Position numbers and translations under genes: made by a program. A stretch of DNA of 11,653 nt from contig CAJUED010000079.1 of the NCBI GenBank assembly GCA_910585075.1, forward strand, positions 1 to 11,653, in the 5' to 3' direction. The notes below the pieces were generated by a model. The model did not search any database and was not told the DNA's origin. It saw only the letters and a list, made by a program, of their open reading frames with translations. The DNA is from an uncultured Lachnospiraceae bacterium (GTDB taxonomy: Bacteria; Bacillota; Clostridia; Lachnospirales; Lachnospiraceae). Shown piece by piece: positions 1 to 5,950 of the stretch; the first letter of the stretch is position 1, and each line of letters opens with the position of its first letter.

Positions 1-34
1 GCGCCATTGTGTTAGTCCTTACGACCATTCCCAT
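1..34 (-). CDS. Flagellin, N-terminal fragment (runs off the window)
   Basis: Only the first 11 codons are inside the window; they read MGMVVRTNTMA. A short Met-Val-Val-x-x-N-x-x-A start is typical of clostridial and Bacillus flagellins (Hag/FliC), whose N-terminal helix begins this way before the conserved NANR segment. The ATG at 34-32 has a GGAGG ribosome binding site 7 nt upstream. The gene lies 142 bp downstream of csrA on the same strand, the arrangement known from Bacillus subtilis (csrA-hag) and many Clostridia, and this neighbourhood is half of the case for the call. Flagellin is the extracellular filament subunit. I see no convincing sigma-A or sigma-D promoter between csrA and this start, so it may be read from the csrA promoter. 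The rest of the gene is needed to prove identity. Confidence 0.62.
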   Translation of the reverse strand, partial: MGMVVRTNTMA

Positions 35-176
35 GATAATACCTCCATGTGGCCCTGTTTCCCCGAACATTTCCGCGTCGTGCGTCATTCATAAGGGAAC
101 GGGCAAAATTAAAAATATTTATTCAAACACCAATCCTCCGCTGCGCGCTTGCTTTGGTTTGGCGTTTAAACCTTGG
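35..176 (-). promoter_or_regulatory. Flagellin leader with candidate CsrA (GGA) binding sites
   Basis: This is the mRNA leader between csrA and the flagellin start. Read on the minus strand it has GGA motifs at the Shine-Dalgarno (CATGGAGGT, just before the ATG), in GCGGAAATG about 50 nt upstream, and in GCGGAGGATTGG near position 135. In B. subtilis, CsrA blocks hag translation by binding two such sites, one covering the Shine-Dalgarno. The same layout here suggests CsrA represses this flagellin. This is inference from motif and gene order; binding sites of this family are short and easy to find by chance. Confidence 0.4.
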
Positions 177-416
177 TTACGCCGGACGTTCGCCGTCCTG
201 CGTGTGGGGGACCTTTTTGCTGACAGTGACTTTGGAAAGCTTTTCGTGCTGGATAGTGTCCGGAGCGTACAGCTCCCCGCGGGATATCTTCACATCCCTG
301 GGCGCGTCGATAGCCAGCTTGAACTTTTGGCCGCTCTTGTCGCTCTCCACAAATGTGATGTAGATGTTGTCGCCTATCACGATGCTTTCCCCCAGGTTCC
401 TTCCCAGTAACAACAT
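177..416 (-). CDS. csrA: CsrA, RNA-binding translational regulator
   Basis: The 79-residue product starts MLLLGRNLGESIVIGDNIYI and has the family core: a start of M-L-x-L-x-R with GES-x-x-I-G-D, the KFKLAIDAPRDVKISRGELY strand pair, and the final helix start. CsrA dimers bind GGA loops in mRNA and usually block ribosome access; in Firmicutes the main target is flagellin mRNA and the antagonist is FliW. The C-terminal tail (about residues 58-79) is longer than in most 60-75 residue homologues. AGGAGG lies 9 nt before the ATG. It sits directly upstream of flagellin. Usually fliW is the upstream neighbour; here fliW is absent and the upstream region is a control segment with paired 26-bp repeats. 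No strong minus-strand promoter is visible between 417 and 680. Confidence 0.93.
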   Translation of the reverse strand: MLLLGRNLGESIVIGDNIYITFVESDKSGQKFKLAIDAPRDVKISRGELYAPDTIQHEKLSKVTVSKKVPHTQDGERPA

Positions 417-476
417 GGCCTCATGCCTCCTTTTTCTCGTGACAAAAAATTAGGTAAATGCGAATCATTCCTGGAA

Positions 477-502
477 TTACAAAAAGGTATACATTTTTGT
501 AA
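477..502. repeat. 26-bp imperfect palindrome, csrA-proximal copy (candidate recombination site)
   Basis: Two 12-bp half-sites, TTACAAAAAGGT and ACATTTTTGTAA, flank a central AT. Twelve of 13 base pairs are self-complementary. Its reverse complement matches the copy at 591-616 in 25 of 26 positions, and the match stops exactly at both ends of the 26 bp. The size, the 12-2-12 architecture and the TTA-CAAAAA half-site are like the 26-bp hix and gix crossover sites of the Hin/Gin serine invertases. A site for a dimeric repressor would look similar. Confidence 0.6.
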
Positions 503-590
503 ATCAAAAAACTGAAAAAAATTTTAGAGAAAGGGGTTGCCAAAACATTTATTTTGTGGTAATATCATAGCAGTAGACAACAAATTAGGG
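503..590. other. 88-bp segment between inverted repeats, candidate invertible promoter
   Basis: The segment contains no gene. It carries one clear promoter, on the plus strand (537-565). Being enclosed by 25/26 matching inverted repeats, it has the form of an inverton: a promoter that recombination can flip. In the present orientation it faces away from csrA. If flipped about the two site centres, its -10 box would fall near 528-533 on the minus strand, giving csrA a leader of about 105 nt. No recombinase gene is in the window. Inversion is an inference, not shown. Confidence 0.45.
537..565 (+). promoter_or_regulatory. Sigma-A promoter inside the repeat-flanked segment
   Basis: The -35 box is TTGCCA (537-542), the spacer is 17 nt and the -10 box is TAATAT (560-565), a close fit to the sigma-A consensus. 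Transcription should start near 572. The transcript meets the terminator hairpin at 587-620 after about 15 nt. The next plus-strand gene has its own promoter at 820-848, so this promoter has no obvious target in its present direction. Confidence 0.6.
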
Positions 591-630
591 TTACAAAAAA
601 GTATACCTTTTTGTAACCCTATTATTTTTT
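587..630 (+). terminator. Hairpin plus T-run that would end transcripts from 537-565
   Basis: AGGGTTACAAAAA (587-599) pairs with TTTTTGTAACCCT (608-620) around a GTATAC-containing loop, followed by ATTATTTTTTG (621-631). The outer AGGG/CCCT pairs lie outside the 26-bp repeat and make this copy a stronger hairpin than the one at 477-502, which is followed by no T-run in the csrA direction. The same bases therefore serve as a DNA dyad and a likely RNA terminator. Confidence 0.55.
591..616. repeat. 26-bp imperfect palindrome, csrA-distal copy (candidate recombination site)
   Basis: The half-sites are TTACAAAAAAGT and ACCTTTTTGTAA around a central AT; 12 of 13 pairs are self-complementary. Centre-to-centre distance from the first copy is 114 bp. 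As an inverted copy it differs from the first at one base only; as a direct copy it differs at two. Further half-site-like runs lie nearby at 625-634 (TTTTTTGTAA), 758-768 (TTTACAAAAAA) and 788-796 (TTTTTTGTA). Confidence 0.6.
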
Positions 631-680
631 GTAAAAATATAAAAATGGCTTAATCATGCGGAAAATCAGGCAAAAAATAT

Positions 681-715
681 CGGTCGAAAAACGTAGGAAA
701 TGCGTTTTTCGGCCG
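681..715 (-). terminator. Long hairpin with a minus-strand T-run, probable insulator of csrA
   Basis: CGGTCGAAAAACG (681-693) pairs over 13 bp (one G-T pair) with CGTTTTTCGGCCG (703-715), loop 9 nt. Read on the minus strand it is followed by ATATTTTTTG, so it can end transcription coming from the right before it reaches csrA. On the plus strand the following T-run is poor. If it works, any csrA promoter has to lie between about 417 and 680. Confidence 0.5.
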
Positions 716-819
716 TTTATTAATGACATTTTTGAGCGAATTAGCGACTTTTCGAGGTTTACAAAAAATCATCCTGTTTTTGGGCAATTTTTTGTAGGCG
801 GAAATCCGTGGAAATCGTC

Positions 820-848
820 TTGATTTTCTGCCCCAAAGGACTTATAAT
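820..848 (+). promoter_or_regulatory. Sigma-A promoter of the HEXXH protein gene
   Basis: TTGATT (820-825), a 17-nt spacer and a perfect TATAAT (843-848). The predicted start near 855 leaves a very short leader before the GGAGG at 861-865 and the ATG at 874. Confidence 0.65.
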
Positions 849-873
849 AAAGGAAAACAGGGAGGTGAGTTTT

Positions 874-1434
874 ATGAGCATGGCGATTGGAAGCATAGGG
901 ATGGGCTACCGGATGCCAAACTGGAGTCATTCACAGAATGCCGCCCAGTCAAAATCCGCCCTGCCTAAAAATTGGGAGGTCGGAGCATCAGCGGAATCGC
1001 TGAAAAAGGACGGCGGAACGCTGGCGGCTACCGCAAGGGAGGAGCAATCCCCCTCCAGCGCGGTACAGCGTAAAAGTGATACCGGCGAATGCGAAACCTG
1101 CAAAAACCGGAAATATCAGGATGGCTCCGATGATCCCGGCGTATCTTACAAAACCCCTACCACCATCGATGCGGATATGGCAAACGCCGCTGTCCGCAGC
1201 CACGAACAGGAGCATGTGGGCCGGGAACAGTTCCAAGCGGAGCAGGAGGGACGGGAGGTCGTTTTCCAGACCGTGACCATCCACAATGCCATCTGTCCGG
1301 AATGCGGGAGAATTTATGTCTCCGGCGGGACGACCCGTACCGTGACCAAGGAACAGGTGGAGCAGGTTGCCGCCAAATATCAGGTTGGCAAACCCGAAGC
1401 CGATCAAAGTGGAAAGACCCTTGCCGTTGCGTAA
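874..1434 (+). CDS. HEXXH-motif protein with two CxxC pairs, SprA-related putative metallopeptidase
   Basis: The 186-residue product starts at the ATG at 874, 8 nt after GGAGG; the longer open frame from 808 has no such site and would begin before the promoter. Residues 1-65 are low-complexity and polar with no signal peptide. C73-E-T-C76 and C141-P-E-C144 form two CxxC pairs that could bind metal together. Between them, residues 107-115 contain HEQEH (H110, E111, H114), a zinc-peptidase HEXXH signature in the context VRSHEQEH, followed by a YVSGGTT strand. VRxHEQxH and the later GG-x-x pattern resemble the SprA-related family (putative metalloproteases), but the CxxC pairs are a clostridial feature as far as I recall. 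No substrate is known and the third zinc ligand is not clear, so catalysis is unproven. It is divergent from csrA-flagellin, which hints at a surface or flagellar link but does not show it. Confidence 0.72.
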   Translation: MSMAIGSIGMGYRMPNWSHSQNAAQSKSALPKNWEVGASAESLKKDGGTLAATAREEQSPSSAVQRKSDTGECETCKNRKYQDGSDDPGVSYKTPTTIDADMANAAVRSHEQEHVGREQFQAEQEGREVVFQTVTIHNAICPECGRIYVSGGTTRTVTKEQVEQVAAKYQVGKPEADQSGKTLAVA

Positions 1435-1470
1435 CGGCGGGACGCTTTGGAACAGGCGCATATAAAAAGA

Positions 1471-1508
1471 AAAAATGCCGTTGGACGTTCAGGGCCAACG
1501 GCATTTTT
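1471..1508. terminator. Bidirectional terminator between convergent genes
   Basis: AAAAATGCCGTTGG (1471-1484) pairs perfectly over 14 bp with CCAACGGCATTTTT (1495-1508), loop 10 nt. It has a T-run on the plus strand and an A-run that gives a T-run on the minus strand. It lies between the stop of the HEXXH gene (1434) and the stop of galT (1529) and can serve both. Confidence 0.88.
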
Positions 1509-1528
1509 TATTGGAAATGGCAGTTTTG

Positions 1529-3055
1529 TCAAAGCGCTGCGAGAAAATGCAGGAATTGCTGTAAGCCTGTCTCTGTAGCCTTAAATACGCCGCACTGCTC
1601 TAGAATATTGGCATATACCAGCCCAACCTCCCGGCGAAGAATTTCACCGGGTTTTTTTTCTAACTGATCAACAGGATATCTTGAGGAAATATCCTCTATC
1701 CATGCCTTATGGGATGCCAATGGGCTGTCCTCCGCAATCTTGGCCCCGGAAGAAAGGATGGCTTCCAGCTCCTCTAAATCCTTCTTCAGCCTTGCAGGGA
1801 GGACGGCCAGCCCCATGACTTCAATCAGCCCGATATTTTCTTTTTTAATATGGTGATGTTCCGGGTGAGGATGGAAAATTCCCAGAGGATACTGCTCCGT
1901 TGTGCGGTTATTGCGGAAAACCAAATCCATTTCAAATTGACGGGAGCCATCCTTGGTCATTCTGGCAATAGGAGTTATCGTGTTATGGGGTGTTTGACCG
2001 GTATAAGCGAAAATACCGGCAGATTCATCGGAATACTCCCGCCAGACGTCCAGAATGTGGGAAGCCGCGTCGGCGAGCCTCTCTTTATCGGCGGAACGCA
2101 GGCGCAGTACAGACATGGGCCACTTGACAATTCCCGCCTCAACCCCCTGCCAACCGGGAAGGGAAACAGAACGAATGACCGGAGCCTTTTCCATGGCAAA
2201 GGTATAGCATCCACCCTGAAAATGGTCATGGGTGAGGATAGAACCGCCTACAATGGGCAGATCGGCGTTGGAACCGATGAAATAATGGGGGAACTGATGG
2301 ACAAAATCCAACAGCCGCCGGAAGGATTTCCGGCTTACCTGCATAGGGATATGGTTTTGATTGAAGACAATGCAGTGTTCACGATAGTACACATAGGGAG
2401 AGTACTGCATGAACCATGGTTCTCCGCCGAGATTCAGGGTGATTAGGCGCAGATTCTGGCGGGCCGGATGGTTCAGCCGCCCGGCAAAGCCCTCGTTTTC
2501 CCGGCAGAGCATACATTTTGGGTAAGAGCTTTGGCTCTGAGTCAGCGCTGCGGCGATGGCTTTGGGGTCTTTTTCCGGTTTGGAGAGGTTTATGGTGATA
2601 TCCAGGAGACCATAGGAGGTTTCGGCAGTCCACTTGACGTCCTTGGCGATGCGGTCCCGGCGGATATAATTGACATCTCCGCTGAACTGGTAATACCAGG
2701 AGGTCGCTTCCTGGGGAGACTTCTGATATTTTTGCCGGAACTCCGCGATTACCGATGAGGGCCGGGGACAGAGGACGCCCATCAGCTTGGTATCGAACAG
2801 GTCTCTGCCTGTAGTGCCGTTGGTGAGGGTCAAGCCCCGGCTGACGGCAAAGGAGGTGATTCGATCCAAAAGCTCTTCCAATGGGGGAAGAGGGACATCC
2901 GGCTCCAAGTTACAGGGACAGAAATCCTCCAATCCAAGCAAATCCAAGAGCTGATTGACGATGAAAACGTGGTCCTCCGGCTGTATCAGGTGCCTGGATA
3001 CCCCATAAGCCGCAAGCAATTCGATGTCCAAATTGATGTCATAGGCTGTTTCCAT
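1529..3055 (-). CDS. galT: UDP-glucose:hexose-1-phosphate uridylyltransferase (Firmicutes-type GalT)
   Basis: The 508-residue cytoplasmic enzyme swaps UMP between UDP-glucose and galactose-1-phosphate in the Leloir pathway. The length of about 500 residues is that of the GalT family found in Firmicutes, larger than the E. coli type. Residues 270-282 read GGSILTHDHFQGG, with the active-site H276-D-H278 and Q280, the equivalent of the HPH motif of the classical family. The segments around SYPKCMLCRENEGF (178-190) and HPHPEHHHIKKENIGLIE near the C-terminus also fit. The start METAYDI is chosen because GGGAGG lies 8 nt before the ATG at 3055 and because the family begins there. The frame stays open for 110 further codons upstream, but that part resembles no GalT. 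No galK, galE or transporter is adjacent, so it appears to be a lone gene ending in the bidirectional terminator at 1471-1508. Confidence 0.93.
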   Translation of the reverse strand: METAYDINLDIELLAAYGVSRHLIQPEDHVFIVNQLLDLLGLEDFCPCNLEPDVPLPPLEELLDRITSFAVSRGLTLTNGTTGRDLFDTKLMGVLCPRPSSVIAEFRQKYQKSPQEATSWYYQFSGDVNYIRRDRIAKDVKWTAETSYGLLDITINLSKPEKDPKAIAAALTQSQSSYPKCMLCRENEGFAGRLNHPARQNLRLITLNLGGEPWFMQYSPYVYYREHCIVFNQNHIPMQVSRKSFRRLLDFVHQFPHYFIGSNADLPIVGGSILTHDHFQGGCYTFAMEKAPVIRSVSLPGWQGVEAGIVKWPMSVLRLRSADKERLADAASHILDVWREYSDESAGIFAYTGQTPHNTITPIARMTKDGSRQFEMDLVFRNNRTTEQYPLGIFHPHPEHHHIKKENIGLIEVMGLAVLPARLKKDLEELEAILSSGAKIAEDSPLASHKAWIEDISSRYPVDQLEKKPGEILRREVGLVYANILEQCGVFKATETGLQQFLHFLAAL

Positions 3056-3461
3056 GTAAGTTACCTCCCTTTTCGTCAACGATATTTTCAGGAGCACGGA
3101 ACAAATGACTGGGAAGCTCCCTGCTGCATCTTGTATGTCAGGAAGCTCTAATGAAATCTGTGTCGGAATGACGGGGAAACTTGACGCTGCAAAGCGAAGA
3201 ATCCCGTCTTTCACATAGTGTAGAATAAAAATTCCCCGCCAAGGCGTGTACACGGATTGGTTCAAAGGCTTCCTATATATAAGTGTAAAGAAAAACAGTG
3301 CAGGTTTCCATTCTTTCATGGTCCGAAAGTATGTAATTTTGTTACGTGATAGGGAAAATAATTTGCCGTATTTGTTTATGCCCAATAATTAATAGATGAG
3401 TGAGAGCACAGCGTTGAGAATGCATAAATATACAAGTTCTTCCCTCCCATTTCCTCAAAGC
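3056..3461. other. Gene-free stretch upstream of galT
   Basis: About 400 bp with no gene I can support. It should hold the galT promoter, but I found no good -35/-10 pair on the minus strand; an AT-rich TATATATA lies near 3273-3280 without a good -35. I found no catabolite-response (cre) box. CGTGTACACG (3245-3254) is a perfect 10-bp palindrome. The galT frame is open through much of it without likely coding content. Confidence 0.5.
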
Positions 3462-3495
3462 AAAAAGCGCACCGCAGCTCTTCCCTGCGGTACGC
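3462..3495 (-). terminator. Intrinsic terminator of purA
   Basis: On the minus strand GCGTACCGCAG (3495-3485) pairs with CTGCGGTGCGC (3477-3467) with one G-T pair, followed by TTTTT (3466-3462). It starts about 20 nt after the purA stop. Confidence 0.85.
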
Positions 3496-3516
3496 CCCAT
3501 CTCTGCTTAGTTTAAA

Positions 3517-4791
3517 TTATCGTTCCAGATTCTGGTCTCTGGATGGTCCGACCCCTACCATCTTGATCGAACATCCGCACAGCTCCTCCAGCTTCGCAAT
3601 GTATGCCTTGCAGTCCTCCGGGAGCTCATCATAGGTACGGCATTTGGAAATGTCGCCGGTAAAGCCCTTTACCGTCTCATAAACTGGTTCGCATTCGGCC
3701 AGCTCCTCCAACGCAGGCGGGAAGTCCTTCAGGATGGTCCCGTCCTGCTTGCGGTAGGCAACACATACCTTTAAATCCCCGATATCGCTCAATGTGTCTA
3801 CCTTGTTTACCGCCAATGCAGTCAAACCGTTCACCCTTACCGCGTGGCGCAGAATGACTGCGTCAAACCAGCCTGTACGGCGGGGACGGCCGGTTGTGGT
3901 CCCAAACTCAAAGCCGCGGTTGCGGATTAGGTCCCCCATCTCATCCATCAGCTCGGTGGGGAATGGTCCCTTGCCCACACGGGTTGTGTAGGCCTTGGCA
4001 ACGCCAATGATTTCATCTACAATGTTGGGACCAACGCCGCTGCCGATGCAGATTCCCCCTGATACTGGGTGAGAAGATGTCACAAAGGGGTATGTCCCCA
4101 CATCAAGGTCCAGCAGTGTTCCCTGCGCCCCTTCAAATAAAACCTCTTTGCCGGATTTGTATGCATCATAGGCCAGAACGGATACATCCGCCACATAACC
4201 GGCCAGGCGCTTGCCGTATTCCTTGTATTCCCGAATTACAGCCTCCACATCCACTGCGGGCTCCTCATATACCTTGGTAATGATGCGGTTCTTCATCGCT
4301 CCAACCTCTTTGGCCTTTGTCTCCAGGAGGTCGGGATGAACCAGATCATAAATACGGATGCCGCACCGCTCCGCCTTATCCATATAACAGGGTCCGATTC
4401 CCCTTTTGGTGGTACCGATTTCTGAAGCTCCTCTCATCTTTTCGCTCATACCGTCCAGAGCGATATGCCATGGCATAATCACATGGGCGCGAGGATCAAT
4501 GCGAAGATTTTCACAGGTGATGCCGCGGCTCTTCAACCCATCAATTTCCTCTAAAATAACCTTGGGGTCTATCACGGTTCCGCTGCCAATCAGGCAGAGG
4601 GTTTCCGGATACAGAATTCCGGAGGGAATCAAGTGCAGCTTATATACCTCTCCCGCATTTTCCACGGTATGGCCCGCATTGTTGCCGCCGGAGGAGCGAA
4701 TGACAACATCTGCCCTGGAGGCCAGGATATCAATGATCTTGCCCTTCCCCTCGTCGCCCCACTGGGTTCCTACAACAACCTTTACTGACAT
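3517..4791 (-). CDS. purA: Adenylosuccinate synthetase
   Basis: The 424-residue enzyme joins IMP and aspartate using GTP to make adenylosuccinate, the first step from IMP to AMP, in the cytoplasm. The length matches the family (about 425-430). Motifs are in order: G12-D13-E-G-K-G-K18 phosphate loop with the catalytic Asp13, NNAGH41T with the catalytic His41, the KLHLIPSGILYP strand, GTTKRGIGPCYMDKAER (IMP site), TTTGRPRRTGWFD, the guanine-specificity NKVD, and the C-terminal VGVGPSRDQ. The start at 4791 (MSVKVVVGTQWGDEGKGK) fits the family; the frame opens 18 codons earlier but those residues are not part of PurA. The ribosome binding site is a modest AGAAGG 9 nt upstream. Monocistronic by context: its own terminator follows, and the upstream gene ends about 260 bp away. 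No PurR box or guanine riboswitch was recognised in the leader. Confidence 0.97.
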   Translation of the reverse strand: MSVKVVVGTQWGDEGKGKIIDILASRADVVIRSSGGNNAGHTVENAGEVYKLHLIPSGILYPETLCLIGSGTVIDPKVILEEIDGLKSRGITCENLRIDPRAHVIMPWHIALDGMSEKMRGASEIGTTKRGIGPCYMDKAERCGIRIYDLVHPDLLETKAKEVGAMKNRIITKVYEEPAVDVEAVIREYKEYGKRLAGYVADVSVLAYDAYKSGKEVLFEGAQGTLLDLDVGTYPFVTSSHPVSGGICIGSGVGPNIVDEIIGVAKAYTTRVGKGPFPTELMDEMGDLIRNRGFEFGTTTGRPRRTGWFDAVILRHAVRVNGLTALAVNKVDTLSDIGDLKVCVAYRKQDGTILKDFPPALEELAECEPVYETVKGFTGDISKCRTYDELPEDCKAYIAKLEELCGCSIKMVGVGPSRDQNLER

Positions 4792-4838
4792 GACTGTAAA
4801 CCTTCTTTCTTTATATGTGACATGTTTCATGGAATTTC

Positions 4839-4864
4839 CCGGCATAGCTTACATCGTGTGCCGG
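4839..4864 (-). promoter_or_regulatory. Hairpin in the purA leader
   Basis: CCGGCA and TGCCGG pair over 6 GC-rich bases around a 14-nt loop, about 48 nt before the purA start. It is not followed by a T-run. It may be a simple leader hairpin; no riboswitch family was recognised. Confidence 0.3.
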
Positions 4865-4955
4865 ATATCTATCAGTCATTCATAATATAACGGATTTAAA
4901 TCATACTGCCCTTTTTGGATGCCTTGCTTTCTATCATAAATGAGAAACTATTTTC

Positions 4956-4983
4956 ATTATATCATAAAAAAAATATAAGTAAA
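4956..4983 (-). promoter_or_regulatory. purA: Probable purA promoter
   Basis: On the minus strand a perfect TATAAT (-10, at 4961-4956) stands 16 nt after TTTACT (-35, at 4983-4978; 4 of 6 consensus bases). Transcription from here would give purA a leader of roughly 155-160 nt. Confidence 0.55.
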
Positions 4984-4990
4984 ATGAATA

Positions 4991-5013
4991 TTTCTTATAT
5001 ATTTCATAAGAAA
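4991..5013. repeat. AT-rich dyad upstream of the purA promoter
   Basis: TTTCTTAT (4991-4998) and ATAAGAAA (5006-5013) form an 8-bp inverted repeat with a 7-nt spacer, just upstream of the putative -35 box of purA. It could be an operator or a weak hairpin at the end of the upstream operon. The AT-richness lowers its weight. Confidence 0.3.
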
Positions 5014-5050
5014 AAATTATGCTATTAATCGGTGTATTAACCTGGAATCT

Positions 5051-5917
5051 CTACTTCCACAAATTTTTATGTTTTAGTATTGCAGGATAATTTGCCTCCT
5101 GGCTGTCGTGGAAAAGATACAGTAAAGTCTGTATCGCAAATGAACGCGCATAATCTATATCTATGCCTTTTACAACCTTCTTTGACAGCATAATCTCGCT
5201 TAGTTCGTCTACCCAATGATTGATTTTAGTTGGAAACCTGCCATAGCAAAAATCATTGAAGTTTGAAAGTGTGGCATGATACCCCAAAGAATTCTTCCGG
5301 TTTTTCATATCGGATTTCTCATACTCATCGGCAAGATGGTCAACCACTCGAAACAACTCAAAAATTTCCGGTTCCGTCAATCCGGATAAATGTTCATCCA
5401 GATAAGCCCTGGTTATTTTGGCGTCCCGGTAGTCTTTGTCCAGCCATATCTGCTGTTTTTCATAGGAGAGGTTTATCTCCGGCAAATGTGCAGCATACCA
5501 TGCGCCCAATTCAGCGAGGCAATTTTGCAGGCTGTCCTTGTCATTCTCCGTATCAAACCATGGCGAACATACGGTGTATTTTTCGGAGACACGGGAAAGC
5601 CTGCCATAACCAGAGTAGTTTGACACCTTGTAAGTACACATGGCTGCGCTCCAATCGTACTTGAGATAACTAACATAAATACTGTTGAGCCGCAGATGGA
5701 TCTGTTCATTCCAAAATCCACGCTCAATGCACAGATGTCGGAAGCTGCCTGTCTCACTTTTCTGCGCAAATGGGTAATAAGGGCCGCTGCTCCCATCCCA
5801 CAGGACAAAGTAGCAGGCTTTGTCAAATTCTTTCGGAGGAAAGATAGATTGAAAGCCAGTAAAATGTTTTTCGCCAAACTGAATTATGTCATTTTTGCAA
5901 GTAATACAGCGTTTCAT
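5051..5917 (-). CDS. Protein of unknown function with an N-terminal CxxC
   Basis: I do not recognise this 288-residue soluble protein. It begins MKRCITCKND, so C4 and C7 (counting from the chosen start) form a CxxC of the kind that opens a small zinc ribbon, but I see no clear partner pair nearby. The N-terminal half is rich in aromatic residues (Y, W, F) and looks beta-rich; residues from about 175 are charged and helical (EPEIFELFRVVDHLADEYEK). There is no signal peptide or membrane segment. Two ATGs are adjacent at 5920 and 5917; GGAGG lies 3 nt before the first and 6 nt before the second, so the second is preferred. It starts about 33 bp after the lipoprotein stop and is probably the last gene of the LysR-lipoprotein operon. 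No strong terminator follows; a weak hairpin with six Ts lies near 5017-5040. Confidence 0.72.
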   Translation of the reverse strand: MKRCITCKNDIIQFGEKHFTGFQSIFPPKEFDKACYFVLWDGSSGPYYPFAQKSETGSFRHLCIERGFWNEQIHLRLNSIYVSYLKYDWSAAMCTYKVSNYSGYGRLSRVSEKYTVCSPWFDTENDKDSLQNCLAELGAWYAAHLPEINLSYEKQQIWLDKDYRDAKITRAYLDEHLSGLTEPEIFELFRVVDHLADEYEKSDMKNRKNSLGYHATLSNFNDFCYGRFPTKINHWVDELSEIMLSKKVVKGIDIDYARSFAIQTLLYLFHDSQEANYPAILKHKNLWK

Positions 5918-5950
5918 CATGCGCCTCCATTTTCTTCCTGTTGAGCTGGA

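Noticed and set aside
9..410. Plus-strand ORF of 133 codons over csrA
   Set aside because: It is antisense to csrA and the flagellin leader and its translation shows no protein-like pattern.
477..616. Plasmid or phage iterons, or a ParB site, at the 26-bp repeats
   Set aside because: Only two full copies exist, there is no replication or partition gene nearby, and the sequence does not resemble the chromosomal parS palindrome.
3056..3385. N-terminal extension of galT by 110 codons in an open frame
   Set aside because: A good GGGAGG site precedes the ATG at 3055, the family begins there, and the upstream translation resembles nothing known. It is taken as leader DNA.
4792..4845. Longer PurA start 18 codons upstream
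   Set aside because: The extra residues are not part of PurA and MSVKVVVGTQWGDEGKGK matches the family start.
4792..4960. Guanine riboswitch or PurR-box control of purA
   Set aside because: No recognisable purine aptamer core or PurBox pair was found in the leader.
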